Positions 26,301 to 34,425 of a stretch of 56,060 nucleotides of DNA are shown piece after piece. The DNA comes from DAOTKC01 sp035449045 (GTDB taxonomy: Bacteria; Bacillota; Clostridia; Christensenellales; CAG-917), in assembly GCA_035449045.1 (NCBI GenBank), contig DAOTKC010000006.1, forward strand, positions 1 to 56,060, read 5' to 3'. Every line of letters begins with the position of its first letter. Within the stretch, counting starts at the first letter, position 1. The notes below the pieces were generated by a model that saw nothing but the letters and a program-made list of their open reading frames with translations, was not told the origin of the DNA and did not search any database. Both the position numbers and the translations under genes were made by a program.

Positions 26301-26572
26301 CCCATGCTGCAGATGATACCGTCGGGGCGTTCGCTTCTTATAATTTTGGCGACATATTCCAGCTCGAGCGGTTCCATATAGACCTTGTCCGCCATCCTGA
26401 CGTCGGTCATGATGGTGGCGGGGTTGCTGTTGACGAGAATAACTTTGTAGCCCTCTTCCTTGAGCGCGATGCACGCCTGCGTGCCGGCGTAGTCGAATTC
26501 GGCGGCCTGGCCGATTACTATCGGGCCGGAGCCGATTACCATAATCTTCTTAATATCTGTTCTTCTGGGCAT
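23399..26572 (-). CDS. carB: Carbamoyl-phosphate synthase large subunit
   Basis: 1057 residues, close to the usual 1070. The two duplicated ATP-grasp halves are complete: IMVIGSGPIVIGQAAEFDYAG (about 11-31) and VVVLGSGPIRIGQGIEFDYS (about 555), with VLVEKSVKGFKEIEFEV and VLIDKYIKGKECEVDAV as ATP-binding cores, and a C-terminal MGS-like allosteric domain (about 930-1057). It makes carbamoyl phosphate from bicarbonate, ammonia and two ATP. The gene begins inside the carA end (23-base overlap). No obvious loss is seen in CarB although its partner CarA has a degenerate glutaminase site. Confidence 0.96.
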   Translation of the reverse strand: MPRRTDIKKIMVIGSGPIVIGQAAEFDYAGTQACIALKEEGYKVILVNSNPATIMTDVRMADKVYMEPLELEYVAKIIRSERPDGIICSMGGQTGLNLGMQLYRKGILEECGVEMLGTGYQAICQAEDRKLFVELCKRIGEPVLTSKTANHIDEAVDIADEIGYPVIIRPAFTLGGTGGGFAENAGEVAEICKNALKISPVEQVLVEKSVKGFKEIEFEVIRDKADTAVSVCCMENVDPVGVHTGDSIVVAPSQTLTNREYQMLRTAALKIIRALKIEGGCNIQFALDPYSFEYYVIEVNPRVSRSSALASKASGYPIARVNSKIACGLTLDEIMIANTPASFEPSLDYIVVKFPRFPFDKFAEANRALTTQMKATGEVMSIGRTLEEAFLKAIRSLENGYFHLELKKFKAFSDHDLVDMVMRGTDERIFAIAEAFRRLIPIEYIYSLTKIDRLFLDKIMKIVEFESVIKANKNDIKTLRRAKRMGFSDDYIANCWGLDAVDIYQLRKKNNIYPVYKTIDTCAGEFKSYTPYLYSTYESENESIVSTRKKVVVLGSGPIRIGQGIEFDYSTVHAVWAIQEAGYEAIIINNNPETVSTDYTLSDKLYFEPLTFEDVMNVIDLEKPEGVIVALGGQTAINLAEDLDRAGVKILGSSSDSIALAEDRDLFAEVLTKLDIPMPRGEAVFNLEDGKRVAAEIGYPVLVRPSFVLGGRMMHIVYDEKSLVNFVNEAVKLNEKHPVLIDKYIKGKECEVDAVCDGTDVFIPGIMEHIERAGVHSGDSMSVYPPYSLSEDVKKIIVDYTRRVGLELKIIGPFNIQFIVENGTVYIIEVNPRSSRTVPFLAKSTGVPIANLATKVMLGNKLKDLGYTGNYPEKKRWYCKSPTFSFTKITGLDAVLSPEMKSTGEAIGYDDSFNRALYKSLQASGLKVRTYGTVFATIADEDKESALPLIKRFFDLGFNIEATEGTAKFLKGHGIRTRIKKKLSQGSEEILTALRKGYVTYVLNTLSEGTQTAQRDGAAIRRTAVDNNVPVFTSLDTVDVLLDVLEAITVGISTIDA

Positions 26573-27659
26573 TGCCGTTGCCTCCCGCTTTTTTCATCAT
26601 GTTTATGAAGGTATCCAACACATACACGCCATTCTCGGGGAGCGCGGCGCTCTCGGGATAGAATTGCACGCCGAGCACGTTATTTGCGTAGTCGGCTATT
26701 CCCTCGGCGCTGCCGTCGATGAGGTTGACGTGAGTCAGCTCAAGCCCGGCGGCTTTCAGCGATTCGACGTCGACGTCGTAGCAGTGGTTTTGGTCGGTTA
26801 TCTCGATGGCGTTCGTCTTTAAATCGCGGACGGGGATGTTGCAGCCATGATGGCCCGTCTTTCTTTTCGCGACTTTGGCGCCGTAGGCAAGCGCGACGAG
26901 CTGGCAGCCCAAACCCGTTCCCAAAACGGGTATTTCGCCCTTTACGCTCTTAATGAGCGCGGCGGCTTCGGTAAGAAGCTCGGGCCCGCCCGGCCCGCTC
27001 GATATTAAAAGCCCGTCGGGCTTTAAGCGCATTATATCTTCTTTGGAAGTGTTGTGAGGAACAATCGCGACGTTGCAGCCGTATTTATTTAAAAGCCGGA
27101 GAATGTTGGTCTTTATTCCGAGGTCCACGGCTATGACGTTGAAGGCGGGGTTCCTCGTTCTCGAATACCAAACTTTCTTAGTCGATATCAGCTTGACGGG
27201 ATTTTCTTCAAGCTTGGCGGCTCTAAGCTCCTTCAAGCACTCCTCGTATGGGCGGGATGCGTCGGTAATCATCGCCTTCATCGAGCCCTCGTCGCGAATG
27301 ATTCGGACAAGCTCGCGGGTGTCGAGGTCTTGAATGCCCGCCACGTCGTAGTCTTCCATGATGTTGCCGAGGCTCATGGTGAAGCGGAAGTTGCTGGGGT
27401 TGTCGTTGTATTCGCGAACGACGAAGCCCGAAAGATAAATGTTTTTGGATTCGTAATCGTCGTCGGCCAGCCCGTAATTGCCGATGAGCGGATAGCTCAT
27501 AATCACGATTTGCCCGAAATACGAGGGGTCGGATAAAATCTCCTGATACCCCACCATCGCGGTGTTGAAGACAATCTCGGCAATGCGTGTTTTTTGGCTG
27601 CCGAAGCCGCCGCCGTAAAACACGCGCCCGTTTTCTAGAATCAACATTTTGTCAGCCAT
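26550..27659 (-). CDS. carA: Carbamoyl-phosphate synthase small subunit with a degenerate glutaminase site
   Basis: 369 residues from ATG 27659 (GGAGG six bases upstream). The N-terminal CarA domain (about 1-160; FNTAMVGYQEILSDPSY, SYPLIGNYG, GIQDLDTRELVRIIR) looks intact, and the class I glutaminase fold (about 173-355) is full length and in frame. The normal nucleophile motif GICLGHQ here reads GTGLGCQ (247-253): the Cys is Gly249 (codon 26915-26913) and the His is Cys252. The catalytic His of HPE is Tyr334 (FYPE; codon 26660-26658), while Glu336 remains. GPGDP is also changed to GPGGP (222-226). Glutamine hydrolysis should therefore be lost. It overlaps pyrC and carB. By analogy with vertebrate CPS1 it may serve as a structural activator of an ammonia-dependent CarB. 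Confidence 0.93.
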   Translation of the reverse strand: MADKMLILENGRVFYGGGFGSQKTRIAEIVFNTAMVGYQEILSDPSYFGQIVIMSYPLIGNYGLADDDYESKNIYLSGFVVREYNDNPSNFRFTMSLGNIMEDYDVAGIQDLDTRELVRIIRDEGSMKAMITDASRPYEECLKELRAAKLEENPVKLISTKKVWYSRTRNPAFNVIAVDLGIKTNILRLLNKYGCNVAIVPHNTSKEDIMRLKPDGLLISSGPGGPELLTEAAALIKSVKGEIPVLGTGLGCQLVALAYGAKVAKRKTGHHGCNIPVRDLKTNAIEITDQNHCYDVDVESLKAAGLELTHVNLIDGSAEGIADYANNVLGVQFYPESAALPENGVYVLDTFINMMKKAGGNGNAQKNRY

Positions 27660-28881
27660 CGAAATCCTCCTTGGCAAAGTAATCGTTATCAAAGTAAACC
27701 ACGCGGCCGCCGGCGACCGTAAGCACGGGATATCCGGTCAGAGTCCTGCCGATAAAAGGCGAATTTTTGGATTTGCTCAAAATTTCCGCCTTTTGATACG
27801 TTCGGTATTTTTGGGTTTCAATCAGCGAAAAATCTGCGCAATCGCCCACTTTAAATGTGCAAATCGGCAGGTTAAACCGCCTGTTCGGAGATTCGCAAAG
27901 AAGATAGGCGAGTTTTTCCAAACTGATTTTGCCGTTTGCGACAAGGTAAGTGTAAGCAAGCGGCAAAAGCGTTTCCAGCCCTATTATGCCGTTGGGCGCT
28001 TTATCGTAGGGAAGCGATTTTTCGGCCTCGGTGTGCGGCGCGTGGTCGGTCGCCAGCATATCGGCCTCGCCGCATCTGACGGCCGAAAGCGCGGCGTCGC
28101 GGTCTTTTTCGGCGCGTAGCGGCGGATTCATTTTAAAATCGGCGGATGCGATATCCTTTTCGCTAAGCAGAAAGTGGTGGGGCGTTATTTCGTAAGTTAC
28201 CGGCAAGCCCTCCGCCTTCGCCCGCTTGATTAAACCAAGGCTTTCTTCGGTAGAGATATGACAGAAGTGATAGTCGCAAGAAGTTTTTTTAACTAGCTCG
28301 AGCTCCCTTTCCACCGCGGTATACTCGGCGGCGGGCGAAAACCCCAGTCCCTCCGCTTCGGCATGCGACGCTATCACCTTGTTGAGCTTTTTAGCTATTT
28401 TCATAGCTTCTTCCAAAAGCTTAAGGTTTGTATATCCCCTGCCGTCGTCGGTAAATCCCGTGACGAAGGGCGCAATTTCGGCAAGCTCCGATAAAGCTTT
28501 TGACTCGCTGTTTTTAGTGAGCGCGCCGAAAGGAATGACTTTGACGAGGGCGTCTTTATTAATGATATCAAGCTGAACTTGAAGATTTTTCAAGCAGTCG
28601 GGAGAGGGGTTGAGATTGGGCATGGAGAGCACGGTGGTAACTCCGCCCTTGGCGGCCGCAGCCGTGCCCGATTTAATGGTTTCTTTTTCCGAAAAGCCGG
28701 GCTCCCTTAAGTGGACGTGGACGTCGGTTATGCCGGGGAAAAGCGTCAGCCCCTCGGCGTCGATGACTTTCCCCGATTTCTCGAGGTTTTCCGACACCTC
28801 GGCGATTTTTCCCGACACTATCTTTATGTCGGCGCGCTTTTCCGAGGGAAGGCGGCCGCCGCGCACTAAAAGCCCGCTCAC
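27652..28881 (-). CDS. pyrC: Dihydroorotase
   Basis: 409 residues from GTG 28881, which overlaps the pyrB stop (GTGA); longer upstream readings run into pyrB. It closes carbamoyl aspartate to dihydroorotate. Metal ligands are visible in DVHVHLREPG (about 58-67), a Lys-independent metal site as in the type I enzyme, SHAEAE, HICHIS-like CHIS, and ATDHAPHTEAEK near 300. The end overlaps carA by eight bases. Confidence 0.95.
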   Translation of the reverse strand: MSGLLVRGGRLPSEKRADIKIVSGKIAEVSENLEKSGKVIDAEGLTLFPGITDVHVHLREPGFSEKETIKSGTAAAAKGGVTTVLSMPNLNPSPDCLKNLQVQLDIINKDALVKVIPFGALTKNSESKALSELAEIAPFVTGFTDDGRGYTNLKLLEEAMKIAKKLNKVIASHAEAEGLGFSPAAEYTAVERELELVKKTSCDYHFCHISTEESLGLIKRAKAEGLPVTYEITPHHFLLSEKDIASADFKMNPPLRAEKDRDAALSAVRCGEADMLATDHAPHTEAEKSLPYDKAPNGIIGLETLLPLAYTYLVANGKISLEKLAYLLCESPNRRFNLPICTFKVGDCADFSLIETQKYRTYQKAEILSKSKNSPFIGRTLTGYPVLTVAGGRVVYFDNDYFAKEDFDG

Positions 28882-29753
28882 AGCAAGCCCTCCAAAACCA
28901 TGTGAATGACCGCCATTCTGGCGTAAACGCCGTTTTCCATCTGGCGGAAAATCCTGCTTTTTTCGCACTCGGCGACTTCGTCGGCTATCTCCATGCCGCG
29001 GTTTATCGGCGCGGGATGGATGATTATGGCGCCCTCTTTCATTTTCGCAACGCGCTCAAGGGTGAGGCCGTAGCGCGCGTGGTATTCCGCCGCGCTCATG
29101 CTCATGCCGCCGCTGTGCCGCTCGAACTGCACCCTCAAAAGATTGATAACGTCGGAGGTTGCAACCGCTTCGTCAAAGTCGAGCCTCGGCGCGGTGTCGT
29201 CGGCGAACTCGTCGGGGCAGGAGATGCAGACCTCCATACCGAGCCGCTTCATTATCTCGGAGTTGCCGTGCGCCACCCGTGAATGGGATATATCGCCGGC
29301 GAAGCTAACCTTAAGGCCTTCAAAGCGCCCGAACTCCTCATAAATCGTCACCAAATCGAGGAGCGTCTGGGTAGGATGGCCGGTGGAGCCGTCGCCGGCG
29401 TTAAAGACGGGGATTTTGACGTTTTCCAATTCCTTGAAATAGCCGTCGCGGCTGTGGCGGATGACGACGCCCGAAATCCCTATGCTCTCCAGCGTCCTAA
29501 CGGTGTCGTAGATGCTCTCGCCCTTGTTGACGCTGGACGTCGAGACATTGATTGCAACGGGAGTTATCCCGAGATTCATCATCGCCATCTGGAAAGAATA
29601 CTGCGTTCTGGTCGAATTTTCAAAAAAGAGTGTCGCCATCCTTAAATCGGAATACGACACTCTTTTTAAATTTCTTTTGAACTCTAAAGCAGTTTGTATG
29701 ATTTGGAGAATCTTGTCGTCGGGGATTCCCGACAGAGAAAGCAGGCCTTTCAT
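28878..29753 (-). CDS. pyrB: Aspartate carbamoyltransferase catalytic chain
   Basis: 291 residues; AGAGGA precedes the ATG. It joins carbamoyl phosphate and aspartate. The carbamoyl-phosphate loop FFENSTRTQYSF (about 43-54), RHSRDGYF, the GDGSTGHPTQTLLD signature (about 121-134) and HPAPINRGMEI are intact. It is the first gene of the operon. No regulatory pyrI gene is adjacent, as is usual for Gram-positive type enzymes. Confidence 0.96.
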   Translation of the reverse strand: MKGLLSLSGIPDDKILQIIQTALEFKRNLKRVSYSDLRMATLFFENSTRTQYSFQMAMMNLGITPVAINVSTSSVNKGESIYDTVRTLESIGISGVVIRHSRDGYFKELENVKIPVFNAGDGSTGHPTQTLLDLVTIYEEFGRFEGLKVSFAGDISHSRVAHGNSEIMKRLGMEVCISCPDEFADDTAPRLDFDEAVATSDVINLLRVQFERHSGGMSMSAAEYHARYGLTLERVAKMKEGAIIIHPAPINRGMEIADEVAECEKSRIFRQMENGVYARMAVIHMVLEGLL

Positions 29754-29795
29754 AAGTTCCTCTTTTCCCGCACCTTTACGTGCACATTTCTTGCG

Positions 29796-29824
29796 ATTAT
29801 ATCATTACAGCCTGATTTTGGCAA
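29796..29824 (-). promoter_or_regulatory. Promoter of the pyrimidine operon
   Basis: TTGCCA (29824-29819) and TATAAT (29801-29796) on the minus strand with a 17-base spacer, about 40 bases before pyrB. The short leader has a GTGCAC-AAAG-GTGC stem. No PyrR-type anti-antiterminator or leader peptide was recognised, and no pyrR gene is present. Confidence 0.85.
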
Positions 29825-29881
29825 TTAAAAACCGCCCCGTTTTACAAAAAACTACAATTTTTTTTCTGTTTGCCTTAAAAT

Positions 29882-29909
29882 CACGCCGTCCCCGTTAGGG
29901 GACGGCGTG
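29882..29909 (-). terminator. Terminator of the ECF sigma/anti-sigma unit
   Basis: A perfect 12-base stem CACGCCGTCCCC/GGGGACGGCGTG with a four-base loop and ATTTT on the minus side. It separates the sigma unit from the pyr promoter. The 130 bases between it and the stop at 30042 hold no gene. Confidence 0.85.
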
Positions 29910-30041
29910 TTCATTAACTGTCGGTAATTTAGTTTTTTATAGCTTAGTTTTTAGTTTTATCTTTGGTTTGACTTTCTTTTGTTTAACTTGTCAGCTTGGC
30001 TGCACTCTTTGATTGTTAACCTCGATTAGCTTGCTTGCGGT

Positions 30042-32036
30042 TTAGCCTAAGTTGACCCATTCGCAGACATCCAAAGTATCAAGCGAGTAGGAGACCAGAT
30101 GGTTGTTGATATAGACATAGAAGTAGTCGTCGATGAACAGCCCGCGCGCGTCGTAATAATAATAGTAGTAGAAGTTTTCGCTCTCGGGCGAGCCCAAACT
30201 TGCGAGCTTGGTAAACTCGGCCTCCGCCTCGTCGTAAGTGTAGAGCTCATAGCCGTTGAAGGTGGGGAAGCCGATGAGCTTCTTGCCGCTGTGGACCAAG
30301 ATTGCCTTATGGTTCCACGAAGCCACCGACCACATCGCGGTGGAATCGGTAATTTTGGCTATTTCGGTGACGTCGGCGGGGTCGCTGACGTCGAACATGG
30401 AGAGCTTCAAGCCCGTTACTCTGCCGTTTTCGTCGGCCTCTTTACCGAAGCCGAACAGAAGCCCGTCGGCATAGGGATGGAGATATTCCGAAAAGCCGGG
30501 AATTTTCAGCGCCGATAAAATGACGGGCGCGGCGGGGTTTTTCAAGTCAACGGCAAACAGCGGGTCGACCTGACGGAAGGTGACGAAATAGCCGATGTCG
30601 CCCGTGAATCTCACGGAATATACCCTTTCGCCCGGCGCCACGTTTTCAATCTTGCCGACTTCCTTTAAGTCCATATCAAAGACGGTCAGCTTATTATACT
30701 GCTCGTTGCCGATATATTGTGAATAGGCGTAGTCGCCGTTCGTCCCGGTCTTGTAATAATATTTATTGACCGTCGTCACCAGCCTGAAGTGCCCGTCATA
30801 TTCGTCGCCCGAGAACTGATTTAAGATATACCCTTCCGCCTTGCCCGATGCCGCGAAGCTGATGTCGCCGTCGTTAAGCGCGTAGCGAGCGATGTTGGTA
30901 TAACATGTGTTCACAAATATGCCGTCCGACTCGGCGGTGTCGTAGTCGCCGTAGCCGTAGATATAGAGGTTTTCAAGGTTCATATAGATTTCGGTGCCGC
31001 CGCCAAGCAGCGCCGCCGTCGAAATGACCTCGGGCTCGTCCGCGGTGTTTATGCCCGAAACCACGACGTAGCTGGCGTTTTTCTTTTCGGGGGCAATGGT
31101 AATTTTCCTCGAGGAAACCACCGTCTGCGCATCGCCCTCATAGACGGAGGGAACATAGGTGAAGAGGTTTTCTTTCTCAATATAGAGATAGGGGTGGTAT
31201 GATGTGACGAGATAGAGCGTGGAGCCTATCATTCGGGTAGAAAGGATGCCGCCGTCCTGCCCCAGCGTTTCGACGAGCGCGGGCGCCGTTCTATCGGATA
31301 TGTCGTAGATGTCGACGAGCGTCGTCGAGCCCGAAAATCCGAAGCGCCTGTAAAAGCCTAGGTCTGCCTTATTATTGTAGGTAAGGTAGAAATATTTGGT
31401 GCGGAGAACAATCAACCTGTCGCCGTTGACATAGATATCCTGAATATATCCCCAGCCGTTTAAATCGTTCTCAAGGTTGTTTTGGGGAACGATATCGGCC
31501 GTTTTGACGAGATGTCCGCTTTCGGCCGACACAATCGACACTTTATTGCCCGAAACCATATAGATAAAGTCGCCGTCCGTCTTAATTATATCGGCTTCCT
31601 GAACTCCCGCGACCTGAATGTTGGTGTCGGAATATTCCTCCTCGTGGCTGTCGGGGGTGCCGGCCGCCGACTTGTCCATGACGGCGTTTTCCAAAGCTAT
31701 GTCGACGCTTGCCAGACTGTATCTCAAAGCGTAGCCGTAATTTTTATAGCCCGACTCGTTGATGGCGTCGAACACCGCCGAATAATCCTCGGTGAAAGTA
31801 GAAAACGGCAGGCCGTCAAAGATGTCGGCGACCGCAGCGGCGGGAATCAGCGCGACGGCGATGACGGCGACGAATGCCACGCAGATGACGGACAGTGAAG
31901 CCGCCAGCTTTCTCGAAAACACTTTCTGCGGTTTCAGCCTCGGCCCTCTCTCGGCGGCGCGCGCAAGCTGCGCCCTAAGCCCTGCCGAAGGAGTTATTTC
32001 CTCCATGCCCTTCTTGTAAGCGTCTTTAAAATTCAT
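30042..32036 (-). CDS. Membrane-anchored beta-propeller protein, probable anti-sigma factor
   Basis: 664 residues. An N-terminal cytoplasmic stretch of about 40 residues (DAYKKGMEEITPS, then basic) precedes one membrane helix (about 44-70). The long outer part (about 75-664) has recurring aspartate and aromatic-rich blades of the kind KTDGDFIYMVSGNKVSIVSA and DIKTDGDF, as in PF09826-type secreted beta-propellers. It overlaps the ECF sigma gene by 11 bases, the standard layout for a sigma/anti-sigma pair. No HxxxCxxC zinc motif is present, so it is not a ZAS-type anti-sigma. The inferred role is to hold the sigma at the membrane and sense an external signal through the propeller. Confidence 0.8.
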   Translation of the reverse strand: MNFKDAYKKGMEEITPSAGLRAQLARAAERGPRLKPQKVFSRKLAASLSVICVAFVAVIAVALIPAAAVADIFDGLPFSTFTEDYSAVFDAINESGYKNYGYALRYSLASVDIALENAVMDKSAAGTPDSHEEEYSDTNIQVAGVQEADIIKTDGDFIYMVSGNKVSIVSAESGHLVKTADIVPQNNLENDLNGWGYIQDIYVNGDRLIVLRTKYFYLTYNNKADLGFYRRFGFSGSTTLVDIYDISDRTAPALVETLGQDGGILSTRMIGSTLYLVTSYHPYLYIEKENLFTYVPSVYEGDAQTVVSSRKITIAPEKKNASYVVVSGINTADEPEVISTAALLGGGTEIYMNLENLYIYGYGDYDTAESDGIFVNTCYTNIARYALNDGDISFAASGKAEGYILNQFSGDEYDGHFRLVTTVNKYYYKTGTNGDYAYSQYIGNEQYNKLTVFDMDLKEVGKIENVAPGERVYSVRFTGDIGYFVTFRQVDPLFAVDLKNPAAPVILSALKIPGFSEYLHPYADGLLFGFGKEADENGRVTGLKLSMFDVSDPADVTEIAKITDSTAMWSVASWNHKAILVHSGKKLIGFPTFNGYELYTYDEAEAEFTKLASLGSPESENFYYYYYYDARGLFIDDYFYVYINNHLVSYSLDTLDVCEWVNLG

Positions 32037-32508
32037 ATTGCTCTCCTTCGAGAAGCGTCTTCAGCTTCTCTCTCGCTCGTTTTAGGTGAGATTTGACGGT
32101 GGAGGCGTTCATGCCGGTGAGACCGGCTATTTTTTCCACCGGGTAATCCTCATAATAATATAGATGGATTACACTGCGCTGCTTAGCGTTCAGCTTCATG
32201 ACTGCGGCGAGCACCTCGCTTTCGCCGCTTTCGTATTCGCCGAAGGGCGCGAGGTCGTCGCTTAAGACGGCGCGCCGCTTCCAGCTCGAAGCTAAAAGAC
32301 TTTTGGCGGTGTTGATGGTCACGCGGATGAGCCACGCCTTTTCGTGCTCGGCGTCCTTGAAAACGCCTCCCCGCTTCGACCGGCGCAGGAATACTTCTTG
32401 AACGACATCTTCGGCGTCGGGCTTATTGCCTACGTAAGCATAAGCCAGCCTGTAAAGAGAGTTCAAATATTCCTTGAGCTGGATTTCGTTGTCGGGCAAA
32501 TCCCGCAT
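32026..32508 (-). CDS. ECF-type RNA polymerase sigma factor
   Basis: 160 residues. Region 2 contains LYRLAYAYVGNKPDAEDVVQEVFLR (about 18-42) and region 4 contains LNAKQRSVIHLYYYEDYPVEKIAGLTGMNASTVKSHLKRAREKL (about 107-150). The protein is of normal ECF length. Its neighbour, the membrane beta-propeller protein, overlaps its 3' end and is the likely anti-sigma. I could not identify its target promoter with confidence. Confidence 0.93.
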   Translation of the reverse strand: MRDLPDNEIQLKEYLNSLYRLAYAYVGNKPDAEDVVQEVFLRRSKRGGVFKDAEHEKAWLIRVTINTAKSLLASSWKRRAVLSDDLAPFGEYESGESEVLAAVMKLNAKQRSVIHLYYYEDYPVEKIAGLTGMNASTVKSHLKRAREKLKTLLEGEQYEF

Positions 32509-32621
32509 ACCGACCGCCTGTTAGCACTCTCACCTAATACACTTTTCTCGAGAGCTTTTGGTTGCACTAATGTGAATTTTTGCTTTAATAAATTTTTTGC
32601 TTCGCTTTTGTTCCTATATAA

Positions 32622-32657
32622 ATATACCCGAAAAGTTATCGGCTTTAACGGGTATAT
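32622..32657 (-). terminator. Possible terminator of the AcnX operon
   Basis: ATATACCCG/CGGGTATAT stem with an inner AAAG/CTTT pairing, 35 bases beyond the stop at 32692. The following minus-strand bases are AT-rich (TTATATAGG) but not a clean T-run. Confidence 0.5.
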
Positions 32658-32691
32658 CTTATTTTTGAGCTATTTAGTTGTCGTTTTTTGT

Positions 32692-33135
32692 TTAGCCTAA
32701 GATTGTAATCGTGCCGTCCTCGGAGATTTGGAGCTTGTCGCCCGTTTTGACTGCATCCAAAAACTCGGCGCCCAGCTGGTCGATGGCGATAACGTCGCTG
32801 TTTTCCCAAACCTTGGCAAGCACTATGCCGCTTGCGGCGAGGCTGTCGATGTGCTCCGAAAACAGGAATGCCTTGGGGTTGATTTTCATGGCGCAGATGG
32901 TCTGAATTACCATGCCGCCCGTAGTCGAGCCGATCGTCTGGGGCAGGCAGAGAATTTTGCCCGTGATGTTGAGCCCGAAGATGTCGGGGTTGTTCTGGTC
33001 GCTCACTATGACCTCGGAGGCGTTTTTGAGGGCGCTCTTTTGGAATGTCGCCAGCGTGTTGACGCCCTGTCTGCTAACTACCGCTTCGCCCGTGAAGCTT
33101 CCCGGCGCGATTGCCCGTCCTTTGAAAGTCTTCAT
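32692..33135 (-). CDS. Aconitase X small subunit (swivel domain, DUF126)
   Basis: 147 residues. The DUF126 swivel signature is clear: FKGRAIAPGSFTGEAVVS at the start and GKILCLPQTIGSTTGG, where Ser/Gly residues contact the substrate. The ATG uses the last A of the large subunit's TAA, so the two are translationally coupled. Together they form an AcnX-type dehydratase; bacterial members characterised so far act on cis-3-hydroxy-L-proline, and archaeal ones on mevalonate 5-phosphate. Confidence 0.9.
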   Translation of the reverse strand: MKTFKGRAIAPGSFTGEAVVSRQGVNTLATFQKSALKNASEVIVSDQNNPDIFGLNITGKILCLPQTIGSTTGGMVIQTICAMKINPKAFLFSEHIDSLAASGIVLAKVWENSDVIAIDQLGAEFLDAVKTGDKLQISEDGTITILG

Positions 33136-34415
33136 TATTTCTCCTCCTTGCCCGTGATGATGTTGAGCATTTTGGCGTCTTTATAGTATCTCGCCAGCGA
33201 ATACGTCCTCAGCTTGTTGCTGTTGGTCGCTATCGCCTTTCTGTGGGAGAGCGGATTATTTGTATACATCAGCGGGCAAATGGATGTGAGGCGGATGCCC
33301 GCCGCCTTCAACGCCTTGTAGCTCTCGTCCTTTTTGAACTTCTCTACGACGTCGGGGCCGGCGCAGAAGACGGTGTCGACGGCGACCTTCTTGCGCTTTT
33401 CGGCCTTCAGGCCTTCGGATACCTTAATCGTCCAGTCTTTAAGCTGGGTAAATGTCAGATGCGGGCAGCCGACAAAGCAGAGCGCGGGCGCGGCGTCGGG
33501 TTTTTTCCACATATTGGGATAGGACTCGTAGACGCGGGCGAGCTCGGCGTCGTCGATTATATATTCCTTGGCATCTTTGGCAATAAGCGACTTGCCCTGC
33601 GCCTTGGCCTCGGGCGTCAGCCCCTCGATGTGATAGAGCCCAACCGCGCCGTTGGAAGCGGTGGCCGCGCCGAAGTCCTTGAGATATCCGATGACGGTTT
33701 CGTTAAGCTCGTCCCCTAGGAACTTATCGAGCCCTATGACGTAGGGCACTTCCTCGACGACTTTCATGCCGATGGCCGAGCCCAGAATTTGCGCTTCGGG
33801 AATTTTGGTGGTGTTAACCTTGATGACGTAAGTCGCCTTTCTTCCCTCGTCGGTCAAAAGCCCGAATTCGGGCACCAGCCCCATGATGCTGCCAAAGAGG
33901 TCGAGCATGCCGCTATTTCTGTTGCAGCGCGCGCCCAGCACCGAGTTGGCGAACACGACGGCCGAGGACTCCGCCCAGGATAGGACGTCGCCCAGCTTGG
34001 GCTTGTTGCCGACCTCGTCTAAGTAGCTGGCGCAGCTGAAGGCGTTGTCGTCCTTGAGTCCCACCGCTTTGAGTTGTTCTTCGTATCCGGCCTGCTGGCT
34101 ATACATTATTTTTTTCAAAACCAGCTTGTCGAGCAGGCTGTATTTGACGTTTTCCTCGTCTACCGGACGGGGGTCGACGGTAAAGCTGCCCTTGACCTTG
34201 ATGCCGTCGGCAATCAGCCTTTCCATGATTCGGTAAAGCGGCTTCAAAAGACCGATGCCGAAGCTCGTCACGAGATGGCCTTGGTTATGGGTGACAGGCA
34301 CCAGCCTCTTGGCGCCGAATATGTCGCCGAACATGACGAGCGTCTTTAAAATCATGGCGCGGGTTTCGCCCTCTTTGCCGTCTAATATCCGTTGTTGTTC
34401 TTCGGTCAATTTCAT
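33135..34415 (-). CDS. Aconitase X large subunit (DUF521)
   Basis: 426 residues from ATG 34415, with AGGAGG seven bases upstream. It begins like the family (MKLTEEQQRILDGKEGE), then has VTHNQGHLVTSFG, NSVLGARCNRNSG, FVGCPHLT and a late SICPLMY. Cys residues at these positions would hold the Fe-S cluster. The subunit carries the catalytic dehydratase core. Ten bases separate it from the upstream OYE-type reductase gene, so one message likely encodes a dehydratase plus an enoate-type reductase. The substrate is not assignable from sequence. Confidence 0.9.
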   Translation of the reverse strand: MKLTEEQQRILDGKEGETRAMILKTLVMFGDIFGAKRLVPVTHNQGHLVTSFGIGLLKPLYRIMERLIADGIKVKGSFTVDPRPVDEENVKYSLLDKLVLKKIMYSQQAGYEEQLKAVGLKDDNAFSCASYLDEVGNKPKLGDVLSWAESSAVVFANSVLGARCNRNSGMLDLFGSIMGLVPEFGLLTDEGRKATYVIKVNTTKIPEAQILGSAIGMKVVEEVPYVIGLDKFLGDELNETVIGYLKDFGAATASNGAVGLYHIEGLTPEAKAQGKSLIAKDAKEYIIDDAELARVYESYPNMWKKPDAAPALCFVGCPHLTFTQLKDWTIKVSEGLKAEKRKKVAVDTVFCAGPDVVEKFKKDESYKALKAAGIRLTSICPLMYTNNPLSHRKAIATNSNKLRTYSLARYYKDAKMLNIITGKEEK

Positions 34416-34425
34416 AAGCTCCTCC

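Noticed and set aside
26550..27659. CarA changes as a sequencing error or a pseudogene
   Set aside because: The gene is full length and in frame, overlaps its neighbours normally, and the changes are several separate substitutions at catalytic positions, not frameshifts or stops.
29796..29900. PyrR-type attenuator ahead of the pyr operon
   Set aside because: The leader is too short, no antiterminator pairing is seen, and no pyrR gene is in the operon. The strong hairpin at 29882 lies upstream of the promoter.
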